Of a DNA stretch of 64,000 nucleotides, positions 20,055 to 31,137 are shown one piece after another. Each line of letters begins with the position of its first letter. Position 1 is the first letter of the stretch. A program made the position numbers and the translations under genes. The notes beneath the pieces are model-generated. The model was not told where the DNA came from. It saw only the letters and a program-made list of their open reading frames with translations, and ran no database searches. Source of the DNA: Acetobacter okinawensis JCM 25146 (GTDB lineage Bacteria; Pseudomonadota; Alphaproteobacteria; Acetobacterales; Acetobacteraceae); NCBI RefSeq assembly GCF_000613865.1, contig NZ_BAJU01000003.1:62001-126000 (forward strand), given 5' to 3'.

Positions 20055-20072
20055 AGAAAAACAAGTTTTTCT
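20055..20072. promoter_or_regulatory. Inverted repeat in argP-argO divergent promoter
   Basis: AGAAAAAC and GTTTTTCT form perfect 8-bp arms around a 2-nt centre, between the divergent regulator and exporter genes. A LysR-type operator is a reasonable reading from position; the T-n11-A hallmark was not convincingly aligned. Confidence 0.4.
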
Positions 20073-20101
20073 TATGTCGCAAACGTGGCTATCCAGGTTT
20101 G

Positions 20102-20743
20102 ATGATGTCTTTTCTACTTCCATTTTGTTCTGGTTTTGCCCTGTCTGCCTCTTTGATCGTAGCCATTGGCGCACAAAATCTGTTCGTGCTTCGTCAAGGA
20201 TTAAAGCAGGAGCATGTTGGTATGATTGTTCTGTTCTGTGGTTTTTCAGATGCCGTGCTGATCATTGCTGGAGTGAGCGGAATGGGAGCAGTGGTTGCAG
20301 TCCTACCCACGTTAACAGTGGGGTTTACACTAGTTGGTGCGGGATTTTTGGCATGGTATGGCACACAGTCCTTACGTCGTGCGGCCCAACATGGCAGCAT
20401 GTCTGTCGAGTTGGGGCAGAGTGTTTCGTTAAAAAGAGCGCTGGCAACTGTTGCGGCTTTTACGTGGCTTAATCCTCATGTCTATCTCGACACAGTCTTG
20501 TTGATGGGGGCTGCGGCCACGGCACAACCCTTGTCGGCAAGGCCCATATTTGCGGTTGGCGCGGCATCAGCCAGTTTTTTGTGGTTTGCTGCTCTGGGGT
20601 ATGGGGCGCGCTTCTTGCAGCCTGTTTTTGCCCGCCCGCGTGCCTGGCAGGTTTTTGACTGCATTATTGGAGGAGTCATGTTCGTCCTTGCAGGCTTTCT
20701 GCTCTGGAGTGGTGCATTTCATCAATTTCTGAAACAGGAATAG
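20102..20743 (+). CDS. argO: ArgO/LysE-family amino-acid exporter
   Basis: A 213-residue inner-membrane exporter of the LysE superfamily with five to six hydrophobic segments. The family signature is at the N-terminus: FCSGFALSASLIVAIGAQNLFVLRQGL (about residues 9-36). AFTWLNPHVYLDTVLL lies in the middle, including the conserved NPxxYLD. Such proteins export lysine and/or arginine when cellular levels rise. It is divergent from the ArgP-like regulator and followed after 8 nt by a small multidrug-resistance-type gene, so these two are co-transcribed. ATG at 20102 or 20105 may be used. Confidence 0.88.
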   Translation: MMSFLLPFCSGFALSASLIVAIGAQNLFVLRQGLKQEHVGMIVLFCGFSDAVLIIAGVSGMGAVVAVLPTLTVGFTLVGAGFLAWYGTQSLRRAAQHGSMSVELGQSVSLKRALATVAAFTWLNPHVYLDTVLLMGAAATAQPLSARPIFAVGAASASFLWFAALGYGARFLQPVFARPRAWQVFDCIIGGVMFVLAGFLLWSGAFHQFLKQE

Positions 20744-20751
20744 GACATTCC

Positions 20752-21072
20752 ATGCATTGGGTTGCGCTCCTTCTGGCTGGTGTTTTTGAGGTGGTCTGGG
20801 CAACAGCCATGAAGCAGTCTGCCGGTTTTTCCAGATTATGGCCTTCCGCGCTCTGCATTGCCGGGATGCTGATCAGCATTGGCCTGCTTTCTGCCGCCAT
20901 GCGGTCTTTGCCACTTGGAACAGCCTATACGGTCTGGACCGGAGTGGGAGCTGTTGGGGCTTTTGTTGCCGGGATCGTGTTTTTTGGTGAGCAGGCTAGC
21001 GTAATACGCTTTGTGGCGGCAGTACTTATAGTGTCCGGCCTAGTCTTGATGAAAATAGGAGATCAGGCGTAG
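20752..21072 (+). CDS. gdx: Gdx/SugE-type SMR transporter (guanidinium exporter)
   Basis: A 106-residue four-helix SMR protein. The active-site Glu is in GVFEVVWATAMK (residue 13) and the Gdx/SugE-typical SLPLGTAYTVWTGVGAVGA lies at about 48-68. Gdx-type members exchange guanidinium for protons; the EmrE-type drug exporters differ in these motifs. The start has TAGGA 6 nt upstream. It lies 8 nt behind the arginine/lysine exporter gene, leaving no room for a guanidine riboswitch. Export of guanidinium compounds alongside arginine is a plausible joint function, by inference. Confidence 0.85.
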   Translation: MHWVALLLAGVFEVVWATAMKQSAGFSRLWPSALCIAGMLISIGLLSAAMRSLPLGTAYTVWTGVGAVGAFVAGIVFFGEQASVIRFVAAVLIVSGLVLMKIGDQA

Positions 21073-21096
21073 GATACCGCGCTCTGCATTCCAGAG

Positions 21097-22060
21097 TCAG
21101 TGTCGTTGACCAAAGCGTTTTCTATACTCCGCAGGTGTGACGCCAAGATGGCGCTGGAACACCCGGCGCAAAACCCTGACAGACCCAAAACCTGCCTCGG
21201 CAGCTACGACTTTTGGTGGTTTACGTCCATCTTCCAGCAGACTGCGGGCAATGGTAAGGCGTGTCTGCTCTACCCACCGGGCGGGAGATAAACCGGTTTC
21301 CTTCGCAAAGAGGCGCGTCAGCTGCCGGCGTTCCAGCATGACCATGCGGGCCATTGCTTCCACACTGTATTCGGCATCTGGTTGCTGGATGATCTGGCGC
21401 TGGAGAGACTGTAAGGCAGACCGACCTGCAGGGGAGAGTTCCCGCTGCCGACTGTACTGCAACTGCCCACCGGGTCGTTTGTAAAAAAGGACCAGTTGCC
21501 GGGCAACGTCGCGGGCAATTCGTTCCCCCATATCCTCCCGCACCAGAGAGAGTGCCAGATCCAGACCGGAAGAGACACCGGCCGCAGTGCGGAGCGGACC
21601 TTCCTCCCTGACAATAGCGTTTGCATCCACACTTACAGCGGGGAACTGCTGGCGGACACACTCCACATCTGCCAGTGCGCGGCAATGGTGTGGCCATTTA
21701 GCAGGCCAGTTTGCGCGAGAGGAAAAACACCCCCACAAATTGATCCAAAACGGCGGGCTTTTGGGGCTTCCCGCAACAACCATCTAGTCAAGACCGGATC
21801 AGAGGGTCTGTTTGCAGCATCGGGAGCACCTGCGACCAGCAAAGTATCAATGCATGTGTTATGTATATCCCCAAGCAGCAGGTCGGCCCGCAAATGAAAA
21901 CCACAAGAACTGCGAATGTCCTTTTTTGCAGCTATGATGACAGAGCGGTAAAGTGGGGCACCATAAAAAGTGTTGGCTTCCGCAAATACATCGGCTGGTC
22001 CGGCGACATCCATTAACTGGACGCGTCATTCACCATAAAGACAATCAGAAGTTCGGTCAT
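21097..22060 (-). CDS. GlxA-type AraC regulator (DJ-1/PfpI + HTH), two frameshifts
   Basis: A transcription regulator of about 321 residues with an N-terminal DJ-1/PfpI-like amidotransferase fold. The N-terminus reads LMDVAGPADVFAEAN, and the nucleophile-elbow-like SICGGVF is near residue 108. The C-terminal AraC helix-turn-helix pair is MARMVMLERRQLTRLFAKETG followed by VAAEAGFGSVRVLRRVFQRHLG. The gene falls into three frames. One missing G/C at 22019-22020 splits off the first 15 residues (MTELLIVFMVNDAS). One missing base at 21672-21673 splits the DJ-1 domain from the rest (HW then ADVECVRQQFPAV). With both corrected the length is normal. It follows aarC by 18 nt on the same strand. Ligand and targets are unknown. 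Confidence 0.82.
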
Positions 22061-22078
22061 CCTGCTTCCGGTTCCTGT

Positions 22079-23588
<1,510 letters not shown>

Positions 23589-23793
23589 GGCATGCTCTCA
23601 TCCGAGTGTTCTGCAAGTCACTTATGATGAGAGCTGAACAGCACGGACAGCAACGGCAATAATGGTCCGACAAAACGGTATCATGGACCATATTGAGACA
23701 TGTCTCGCCACATGCCTGTGATCCTTACGATGTCGGGTTTGATCTGCCTGTTGTCCGTGCGGTCAATCACGCGGGATATTCAGGTTTTACTCC
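23589..23793. other. Gap between aarC and the DUF1254 gene
   Basis: About 200 nt with no convincing reading frame; presumably the aarC promoter. No hairpin with a T-run was seen. Confidence 0.4.
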
Positions 23794-25169
23794 TTAGCTG
23801 TTATCAACAAGTTGAAGGGGAGGCACATTCCATGTGCGGTTCAGCAATGCCGGTTGTGGCAGATAGGTGCGTAGGAAGAGACCAAAGGGCGCATGGAGTG
23901 GCGCTGGCAACCAGTTTGCGGTCTGCTGAGCCGTGCTCGGCTTTTGCCGGGAAATAATAATATCCAAACTTCCATCGGGATTTTTGATCAGACCCGGGGT
24001 TCTGTCTCCAATCGTATAGCGATTGATGGGATTGCGGGTGAAGAAATACTGGTGATCAGGCGTTGCTTCGTAAAGACTAAGGGACCAGAAGGCATTGACC
24101 GGAGGTAACTGACCTGCGGCAAAGTGGAGCAGGAGATGCTTTCCGGCAGGGCATGTCTGTTGCTCGGGTGTAAGAGCCGCAACAAGATACAGGGCCTCGT
24201 CATTAGGGAGTGCCAGCAGGCCACCTACGGCGACCTGCGCGCGATAAAGGTAATCCTGCCCAAAATTGCCCAGATCAGGTTTTGGCCAGAACCATCCGTT
24301 ATGTGCAGCACCAAGCGTGCTACGGTTGGCCAGTTCAGATTTTGCCCGATCCAGACCCAGGTGGATTTCAGCAGCCTGTGCGGCGGAAAAACTGCCGGGA
24401 TTGAATCTACTATTGGCCGTGAGCCTAAAGGGGCAATTTTTTTTACAACTGCTTCATCTGTCGCAAAGGCCGGTGTTTCGTTCAGCAGGTCCTGTGCTGC
24501 GGCAAAGTAATCCTGCCAAGAGGCATTGCGGCTGGTGCTAAAAACCGGAGGTTTTGCAACTGTTGGTGCTTGCAGGATAATGCGGTCCTGAATGTCATGC
24601 GCGGCCGGCAGGTCCTGTGTTCCGTTCACAAGTGTGCGGATCAGCAAGCAGACCCAGCGTGTCGGTGAACGGATGTCTGTTAGGGAGTGGGTGCTTTGTT
24701 CTGGCCCTATAATGGTGAAGGACCCGCCGTCATTCCCTGTTGTACGCGTGCCAAGAATGGCAAAATTGTTTGTGTACATATCAATCAGGGCTGCGGAAAT
24801 ATATCTGTCTCCCGTCGGGGGGACATGGAGTTTGACTGGGCCAGCCGAGAGGTCCAGCCATGCCACGGAATAAAGCGTGTCATTATTAGGGGTGGTAATA
24901 AAGCGGTCTTGCCAGTCACTTAATGTGCGTTTGTGAATAAGCGTGTTTGCAGGGTTATCTTTCAGAATTCGTGCCCGAGCAAGGGCATTTTCCGCTAACG
25001 GAACAGTAAAAATCCATGCTTGCCGGCTGGCTTCGGCAAGAGGCGGTAAGGGCGGGGTTACTGGCGGCACTTGTGCCTGCACAAGTCTGGGGGCGAGGAG
25101 TGAAGTGAGCCCCGTGCTTGCGGCGAGAGCCATAAAACGGCGGCGATCTGGGGTTGTGAAGGAAACCAT
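23794..25169 (-). CDS. Tat-exported DUF1254/DUF1214 protein, one frameshift
   Basis: An exported protein of about 458 residues with an N-terminal DUF1254 and a C-terminal DUF1214 domain. A Tat signal (PDRRRFMALAAS) begins at residue 7. The DUF1254 core has TPNNDTLYSVAWLDLS (about 102-117). The DUF1214 part, recovered by reading on in another frame, includes NFGQDYLYRAQVAVGGLLALP, VNAFWSLSLYE and the terminal RTYLPQP. One missing T (AA on the plus strand at 24404-24405) explains the break. The biochemical function of this family is not known to me. It is divergent from a sulfatase gene and may share its control. Confidence 0.82.
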
Positions 25170-25248
25170 GACAATTCCACTAATAATAAAAGTTAGTAAT
25201 GCATTGAATCGAAAAATATCGTATTTAATATCCTCAGTAAAGCTGTAA

Positions 25249-25264
25249 GTTACAAAATTATATC
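25249..25264. promoter_or_regulatory. Copy of the metR-promoter motif at sulfatase promoter
   Basis: GTTACAAAATTATATC lies 41 nt before the sulfatase start and 80 nt before the divergent DUF1254 gene. It matches 15 of 16 bases of 16676-16691 and is on the same strand. Confidence 0.3.
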
Positions 25265-25304
25265 GTTATTAAGCGTGTATTTTTAGGGAAAAGACCAGAA
25301 CATC

Positions 25305-27290
25305 ATGCATACGTTTTCCAGAAGGCAGGCTCTTGCAGGAAGTGCCGCGTTATCCACTCTGCTCCTTGCTCCGCGTGGTGCAGAGGCGCGGACACAGTCA
25401 CGGCCAAATATTGTATGGATTATATGCCACGATATTCATGCCCCATTGCTTGGGTGTTATGGCAATGCTTTGGCCCAAACTCCTACGATTGATCAGTTGG
25501 CGCAGGGCGGCATTCGGTTTGACAAAGCCTATGCCACTACGCCTGTTTGCTCACCTTCCCGTTTTTCTATGCTGACCGGAATATCACCACAGAGCTGGGC
25601 ACCCGCGGAAAACATGCGTTCTGTTGCAAAGGTTGCCGGTTATATTCAGGCTTTGCCGCAATATATGCGTGCAGGTGGGTACTACTGCACCAACAACGTG
25701 TTTACAGATTACAATTGTGATTTTGATCCGCACCATATCTGGGATGAGTGCTCCATTACGGCGCACTGGCGTAAGCGTCCCCAAAATACGCCATTTTTTA
25801 GCGTTTATAACTATCTGATTACCCATGAATCGCATGTGTTTGAAACAACGCCGCTTGTAACGGATCCGGCAAAGGTTGATGTGCCGCCATACCTGCCAGA
25901 CACACCGGAGGTAAGGGACGCACTGGCGCGTAATATTGATATGGTGAACGCGCAGGACAAAGCTGTTGCTCATATTCTTGAAGAACTGGAACAGGATGGG
26001 TTGGCGGAAGAGACAGTCGTCTTTTTTCTGGCAGACCATGGGGGCGTGGCCCCTCGAACCAAACGGTATTGCTACGAAGGTGGGCTGAACGTCCCCTTTA
26101 TTGTGCATTTTCCGCAAAAATATGCCCATCTTGCACAGCGTCCTTTAGGCCAGCCCAGCCCGGACCTTGTTAGTCTTGTGGACATGGCCCCCACGACCCT
26201 GACCTTGGCGGGGCTGCCTGTGCCTGAAGTCATGCAGGGACAAAGTATGTTTGGGGAATCTGCCATAACACCAAGGCGTTATGTGTTTAGTGGTCGCAAT
26301 CGTATGGATGAATGTTACGACCTGATGCGTACAGTCACCGATGGGCGCTACCGTTATATCCGTAACTATATGCCGCACCGTATTTATGGCCAGCACAATA
26401 GTTACGAGTGGATGGGGCGGGCTTACCAGTCCTGGCAGGCGCAGTGGCTGGCGGGGCATCTTGATCAGATACAATCTGCATTCTGGCAGACAAAACCTGC
26501 CGAGGAGCTGTATGACCTGCATCAGGACCCTCACCAGATACGTAATCTGGCTCAGGATCTGCAGGCGCAGGATACGCTCAGGGAGCTTAGTGCGGCTCTT
26601 GATGAACATATGCTAAAAACACACGACAATGGGTTTATGCCAGAGACCTCCGAACAGCAGGGGTATTTTGTCAGCCGAAACGCAGATATTTATCCGTTAA
26701 GTGAGCTGTTGCCGCTGGCTAACAGGGTCATTACGCGTAATGCACAGAATATGGAACCGTTTGGCAAGGTTCTGGCACACCCGAATGAGTCCATGCGTTA
26801 TTGGGCAGCGACTGGCCTGCTTATTCTGCAGGATTCCTTGAGTGCGAGAACGGTAGAGCGAATCAGACAGCAGTTTTTGGTGGAAACATCACCTTCCGTG
26901 CGTGCACTCCAGAGTGAAATTCTGCTGAACAGTCGGCGAGGGCAGGAAGCGGCTCCGTGGCTTGCGGCAACCATTCGTAATCCAACCGATAGTACGGCGG
27001 CTCTGGCGGCTCTGGTTGCTGTTACATGGAGTAGCCGCACGCAGGCTCTGGCCATCAAGCCTGCGGTAGAGGCCGCGCTGAACGCAAAAAACGTACCCAC
27101 AACACTGGAGGGGATATTGATGCTGTTCGCCGTCAAGTCCTCGGCTGGTTATCTGGACACGGTTCTGGCAGGCACCTATGCGCCAGATAGCAGGACCAGA
27201 AAGGAAGACCCTGCGGCCATGTTCCACACTCCGGCAGGTCAGCTTTTATTCCGGGCCATGGGAGGCGTTCCGGGTAATCCGCAGATATGA
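25305..27290 (+). CDS. Tat-exported sulfatase with C-terminal helical extension
   Basis: An intact 661-residue type I sulfatase. It has a Tat signal (SRRQALAGSAA, residues 5-15) and a metal-binding N-terminus NIVWIICHDIHAPLLGCYG. The formylglycine motif C82-S-P-S-R86 lies in TTPVCSPSRFSMLTG. FFLADHGG (about residue 242) supplies more metal/catalytic residues. The order and the ECYDLMRTVTDGRYRYIRNY segment resemble heparan N-sulfatase-like and other sugar-sulfatase groups. Beyond about residue 480 there is an Ala/Leu-rich helical repeat region of HEAT-like appearance. It needs formylglycine conversion, for which a gene lies at 40435. The substrate is not predictable. A strong terminator follows. 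Confidence 0.9.
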   Translation: MHTFSRRQALAGSAALSTLLLAPRGAEARTQSRPNIVWIICHDIHAPLLGCYGNALAQTPTIDQLAQGGIRFDKAYATTPVCSPSRFSMLTGISPQSWAPAENMRSVAKVAGYIQALPQYMRAGGYYCTNNVFTDYNCDFDPHHIWDECSITAHWRKRPQNTPFFSVYNYLITHESHVFETTPLVTDPAKVDVPPYLPDTPEVRDALARNIDMVNAQDKAVAHILEELEQDGLAEETVVFFLADHGGVAPRTKRYCYEGGLNVPFIVHFPQKYAHLAQRPLGQPSPDLVSLVDMAPTTLTLAGLPVPEVMQGQSMFGESAITPRRYVFSGRNRMDECYDLMRTVTDGRYRYIRNYMPHRIYGQHNSYEWMGRAYQSWQAQWLAGHLDQIQSAFWQTKPAEELYDLHQDPHQIRNLAQDLQAQDTLRELSAALDEHMLKTHDNGFMPETSEQQGYFVSRNADIYPLSELLPLANRVITRNAQNMEPFGKVLAHPNESMRYWAATGLLILQDSLSARTVERIRQQFLVETSPSVRALQSEILLNSRRGQEAAPWLAATIRNPTDSTAALAALVAVTWSSRTQALAIKPAVEAALNAKNVPTTLEGILMLFAVKSSAGYLDTVLAGTYAPDSRTRKEDPAAMFHTPAGQLLFRAMGGVPGNPQI

Positions 27291-27305
27291 GCGTGATTAC
27301 ATATT

Positions 27306-27341
27306 GGTGAGAGGCATGTTCTGCCTCTCACCATTTTGTTG
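27306..27341 (+). terminator. Strong rho-independent terminator after sulfatase gene
   Basis: GGTGAGAGGCA (27306-27316) and TGCCTCTCACC (27322-27332) form a perfect 11-bp stem with a 5-nt loop, followed by ATTTTGTTGTT. It separates the sulfatase from the convergent arylsulfatase gene. Confidence 0.85.
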
Positions 27342-29660
27342 TTACTGCAAATCGGTGACAACAAGTTTTTCAACCGTGCCAGAAAAAGCCGCGGGGGCTG
27401 TATAGTCTGTGCTGACGGCTGATCCCAGATCCTGACCAATATCCAGCATTTCGGATGTTTGGACGGTAACGTTGGCAAAATGGACTGTGTTGCTGGCTTT
27501 GCCATCAAGCGTGATTGTTACGTTGCCGGGGGTGGGCTTGTGGCTGGTCAACCATCCCAGATTTTTGGCATGCGGGGTAGGGGCGCCCGAAGTGGCCGTG
27601 TTTGCAGGTTCCACACTCACAACGATATGGTGTTTTCCTGCATTCAGGGGGGAGTTCGAGCGTATTTTACCAACCGTGTAACCGTTGCTGTTCGCCTGAT
27701 AAACAAGATGATGGTTCTGGGCAAACAGTGTAACGCCCCCATTCAGGCCACCGTCAGCAAAGATAACCCCCTCTCCGCCTTGTGTGGGTACATCGACGTC
27801 CGCCTCAAGCGTGTAATGACCGCCAGACAGATGAGGGGCATGCCACTGGTCAATGCGGCTTGTGCCGCTACGGTAGGTAAAAACCTTTTGTCCGCTTGCT
27901 GCACCAACAGGATAGAGGCCTGCAATACCCGGACGGAGTGGGTCAACCTGATTACGTCTGGCCTCTTTGTTGAAGAGAGCCTGAAGTTCTTTCAGTTTTT
28001 CGGGGTAACGCTCGGCTAGATTGGTAGCCTGACTGTAATCATCATCAAGTTTGTAAAGTTCCCAGTTGTGGGTGTCATGCTGGCCTTGTGTCAGGTAGGC
28101 GCTGCCATTGGGGCCTTCCCATGTCTGTTGTGCAAGAATGCCTGCCCACCAGCCATCGGCGTAGATGCTACGGTTGCCGTTGGTCGCAAAATACTGGATG
28201 TGGTGGCGGGATGGGGCAGCGGGCTGTTCCAGTGTGTAGAGCAGGCTGGTGCCTTCCAGCGGCCATTGAGCAACGCTGTTCGTTGTGGTGGGGGGTGTTA
28301 TGTGCGCAGCTTCGTAAAGGGTTGGTGCAATATCCACCAGATGGCTGAACTGGGAGCGCAGACCTTGCGCCTGCGGGTAGTGGGCAGGCCATGAAACAAC
28401 CAGCGGGTCTGTGGTGCCACCCAGATGGGATGCATCCTGTTTTGTGCCCTGAAATGGGGCGGTCAGCGCCCACGCCCATGCTGCGGCATAGTGGTTGAGG
28501 TAATGCTCATTCCCCAGGGCGTTGGCTATTTTCAGGCGCTCTTTGACTGAAGGAATTGTGCCATCCGCATTTTTTGCGTCATGGCCCAGAGGCCCTCCTT
28601 CTGCACTGCCGCCGTTATCGCCAAAAATTTCCAGCACCAGAGTGTTGTCGGCCTGACCTTCCTCACGGATTGTGGCAAGCAGTCGACCAATTTCATGGTC
28701 TGTCTGCTCAGCAAAACCTGCATAAACTTCCATTTGATGGGCTACGAGTTTTTTCTGGTCCGGGTCGAGGGAATCCCATGCTGGCAGGCCAGCCGGGCGG
28801 GGTGTCAGTTTTGCATTGGCGGGGATCACTCCGAGTGCTTTCTGGCGGTCGAATATCTGCTGACGCAGAACATCCCATCCTTGGTCGAATTTGCCCTTAT
28901 ATTTTTCTATCCACTGATGCGGGACTTGGTGAGGTTCATGTGTGGCACCCGTTGCATAATAGAGGAAAAAGGGCTTGTCGTGCTCCAGTGCGTCATGGGT
29001 ATGCAGCCAGTTTATGGCGTTGTTTGTTATATCTGTTGTAAAATGATAGCCCTGTTCGGGCGTTTGTGGTGTTTCTACTGGAGTGCGGTCGCGGTACAGG
29101 CGCGGGTAATACTGGCTGTCTGCTGCGGCGAGAAAACCGTAAAAATGCTCAAACCCCCAACGCCCTGTGGGCCATAAATCATAGGGGCCAGTAGGGTTGG
29201 CCTGCCAGTAGGGAGTGTTGTGCCATTTACCAAAAGCCGCAGTGCTGTATCCGCCGGCTTTCAGCACGGCCGCAACCGGTGTAACCGCCGGAGGGAGAAT
29301 GGTGTTATACCCCGGATAAGGAGCCGCCGCTTCGGTAATGGTGCCAAACCCGACCTGATGATCGTTATATCCGGTCAGTAGGGATGCGCGCGAGGGTGCG
29401 CAAAGCGCATTGACATGAAAGTTGTTATACGTTGCTCCGTGCTCGCTTAACGCCTTGAAATTTGGTGTGGCAATAGGTCCACCAAATAGTTCTGTTGCGC
29501 CGAAAGAAACGTCGTCAACCAGTATGACCACAATGTTAGGTGCCCCTTTGGGGGGCTGTATGTCTTTAGGCCATACCGGAGCGGGCTCGGCCCTGACGTG
29601 TGCTGTGGAAAAAAATACTGTGCATGCGAGTAAAAGACCTGCTTTCCCGAGGTTTAGCAT
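27342..29660 (-). CDS. Sec-exported arylsulfatase (AtsA type, ~770 residues)
   Basis: An intact 772-residue arylsulfatase. It has a Sec signal peptide (residues 1-24, ending HVRAE) and a metal site PNIVVILVDDVSFG. The formylglycine motif is C87-A-P-S-R91, FGKWHNTPYWQ follows near 144, and IFGDNGGSAEGG lies near 358. The long form with a C-terminal beta-rich domain (GGHYTLEADVDVPTQGGEGVI onward) is typical of periplasmic AtsA-like enzymes that release sulfate from aryl sulfates. A paralogue of the same architecture lies at 38087. It is the last gene of a minus-strand operon after an ABC binding protein and an aryl-sulfate sulfotransferase, with 60-nt gaps. Role: sulfate release from imported aryl sulfates. 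Confidence 0.9.
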   Translation of the reverse strand: MLNLGKAGLLLACTVFFSTAHVRAEPAPVWPKDIQPPKGAPNIVVILVDDVSFGATELFGGPIATPNFKALSEHGATYNNFHVNALCAPSRASLLTGYNDHQVGFGTITEAAAPYPGYNTILPPAVTPVAAVLKAGGYSTAAFGKWHNTPYWQANPTGPYDLWPTGRWGFEHFYGFLAAADSQYYPRLYRDRTPVETPQTPEQGYHFTTDITNNAINWLHTHDALEHDKPFFLYYATGATHEPHQVPHQWIEKYKGKFDQGWDVLRQQIFDRQKALGVIPANAKLTPRPAGLPAWDSLDPDQKKLVAHQMEVYAGFAEQTDHEIGRLLATIREEGQADNTLVLEIFGDNGGSAEGGPLGHDAKNADGTIPSVKERLKIANALGNEHYLNHYAAAWAWALTAPFQGTKQDASHLGGTTDPLVVSWPAHYPQAQGLRSQFSHLVDIAPTLYEAAHITPPTTTNSVAQWPLEGTSLLYTLEQPAAPSRHHIQYFATNGNRSIYADGWWAGILAQQTWEGPNGSAYLTQGQHDTHNWELYKLDDDYSQATNLAERYPEKLKELQALFNKEARRNQVDPLRPGIAGLYPVGAASGQKVFTYRSGTSRIDQWHAPHLSGGHYTLEADVDVPTQGGEGVIFADGGLNGGVTLFAQNHHLVYQANSNGYTVGKIRSNSPLNAGKHHIVVSVEPANTATSGAPTPHAKNLGWLTSHKPTPGNVTITLDGKASNTVHFANVTVQTSEMLDIGQDLGSAVSTDYTAPAAFSGTVEKLVVTDLQ

Positions 29661-29721
29661 CGGTGGTTTGTCCTGTCGGTGTTGCGTGTAATGCCGGGGT
29701 GTTGTGTTGTGGCAGGCGTGC

Positions 29722-31077
29722 TCAGGGGGCGGGAGGAGTGGTCAGTGCTGCTTCGGTATGCGGGGTACCATCCGGTGCCCAGTCATAGGGGACTGGCTGA
29801 ATGCGATAGACCCAGTTTGACCGGGTGGGGTGACCTTCCCCCGTTGTCGGGGCTTCTCCAGTATAGGGGGAGACATATTCCCATACGATTTCTCCAGTTG
29901 GCGTAACCTGAAAAAATCTGCCGTTCATACCTTCATCAATAAGGGTATTGCCATTGGGCAGACGGTCTACAGAACTGATAAAGCTGCTGTAAAAACTCCA
30001 GGGTGCACCACCCGAGTTTTGCCCTGTATAGGACCAGACAACCTGATTGCTCACCGGGTTGATTTCCAGAATGCGCGAGCCAGCGGCAACCTGTAACGGA
30101 TGGGCCGGGTATCCGGCTTCTCCCTGATTATCAAAAACAAGTATATTGCCCGCTCCGGGCAGACCTTGTGCAATCAGGTGGGCATCATGCTGACCAACAA
30201 ACTGATTGACCGGAAAAGGAGCAGGAGAGTCCTTGCGTCCGCGTGGCGGCAGGTTGGGGCCAAGGCGCCAGACAACTTTGCCGGTGTCCGGGTTTAGAAT
30301 GGCAATAAAGTTGGCCTCTCTCGAATCAACAATAATGTTGCCGGGAGCAAAGCGTTTGTCCCCCTCCTGCTCCCAGTGGTTGGGGCCTACGAGTTGCATG
30401 TCGTTAAAATGGAGGTAATCGGGGTTTTCCGCATGGAGTACCAATGCAAGCTGCGCAGGCGTAAAGCCAAATTCTTTCAGATGATCACCTGCTTTCCACG
30501 TCCAGCGGATGTGCCGTCTGGGCCGATGTTGTAGATTACATCATCCAGCACAGGTTTGGCCCCGTCAGATGTTGCGGTTCTGGTTGGCCAGCAGCAGGGT
30601 TCCGCCGTCTGCCAGACGAACCCAGTCGTGGTGCTGGCGGGCATTGCCACCGGGGGCCTGTGTGCCCCATTCCCAGAGTGTTTTGCCTGACCAGTCAACA
30701 TATCCAAACGTCCGGTCACGAAAGCCGGCAACGGCACCGGGGATTTTGTGGGTTCCATCACCGGGAATCTCCGATAGCTGAAGGCCAATGACGCCTTTCT
30801 GGTCATCCACAAGTGCGGGGTCCACATATTTGGCAGGAAAGCCGGATTTATCCCATCGGTGGACTTCATGCCCATTCATGTCGATCAGGTGGGTGTGCCC
30901 ATCACTGCCGGAAAACAGGACGAAGCTGTTGTAAGCCTTTTGAGGGTCATACCGGGTGACACCTGTAGGAAAAACGCTGGGAGAAGCCTGCACGGAGGGA
31001 GCATGCAAAACCAGCGTGCTCAGGGCTGTTGCGGCCAGAGCCGCCAGACGCCGGATAGATGTGAGATGAAATACCAT
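29722..31077 (-). CDS. Aryl-sulfate sulfotransferase (ASST family), two frameshifts
   Basis: A periplasmic PAPS-independent aryl-sulfotransferase family protein of about 451 residues, with a signal peptide (residues 1-31). ASST enzymes move a sulfuryl group from one phenolic sulfate to another acceptor through a sulfo-histidine. Family text is clear: GSDGHTHLIDMNGHEVHRWD, ARQHHDWVRLADGGTLLLANQ, VGQHDAHLIAQGLPGAGNILVFDNQG, and SSVDRLPNGNTLIDEGMNGRFFQV. The frame breaks twice, near 30578 (one A too many on the coding strand) and near 30510-30512 (one base missing). The corrected middle reads ATSDGAKPVLDDVIYNIGPDG, then RWTWKAGDHLKEFGF. The catalytic His was not assigned with certainty. It sits between the ABC binding protein and arylsulfatase genes. 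Confidence 0.82.
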
Positions 31078-31137
31078 GAAGTGTTCTTTCTTTAAAAACT
31101 AAGGAGAGGTTTGAGCAGGGAAGGGCGGCGGGTATTG

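Noticed and set aside
20744-20751. Guanidine riboswitch before gdx
   Set aside because: Only 8 nt separate gdx from the preceding gene, so there is no room.
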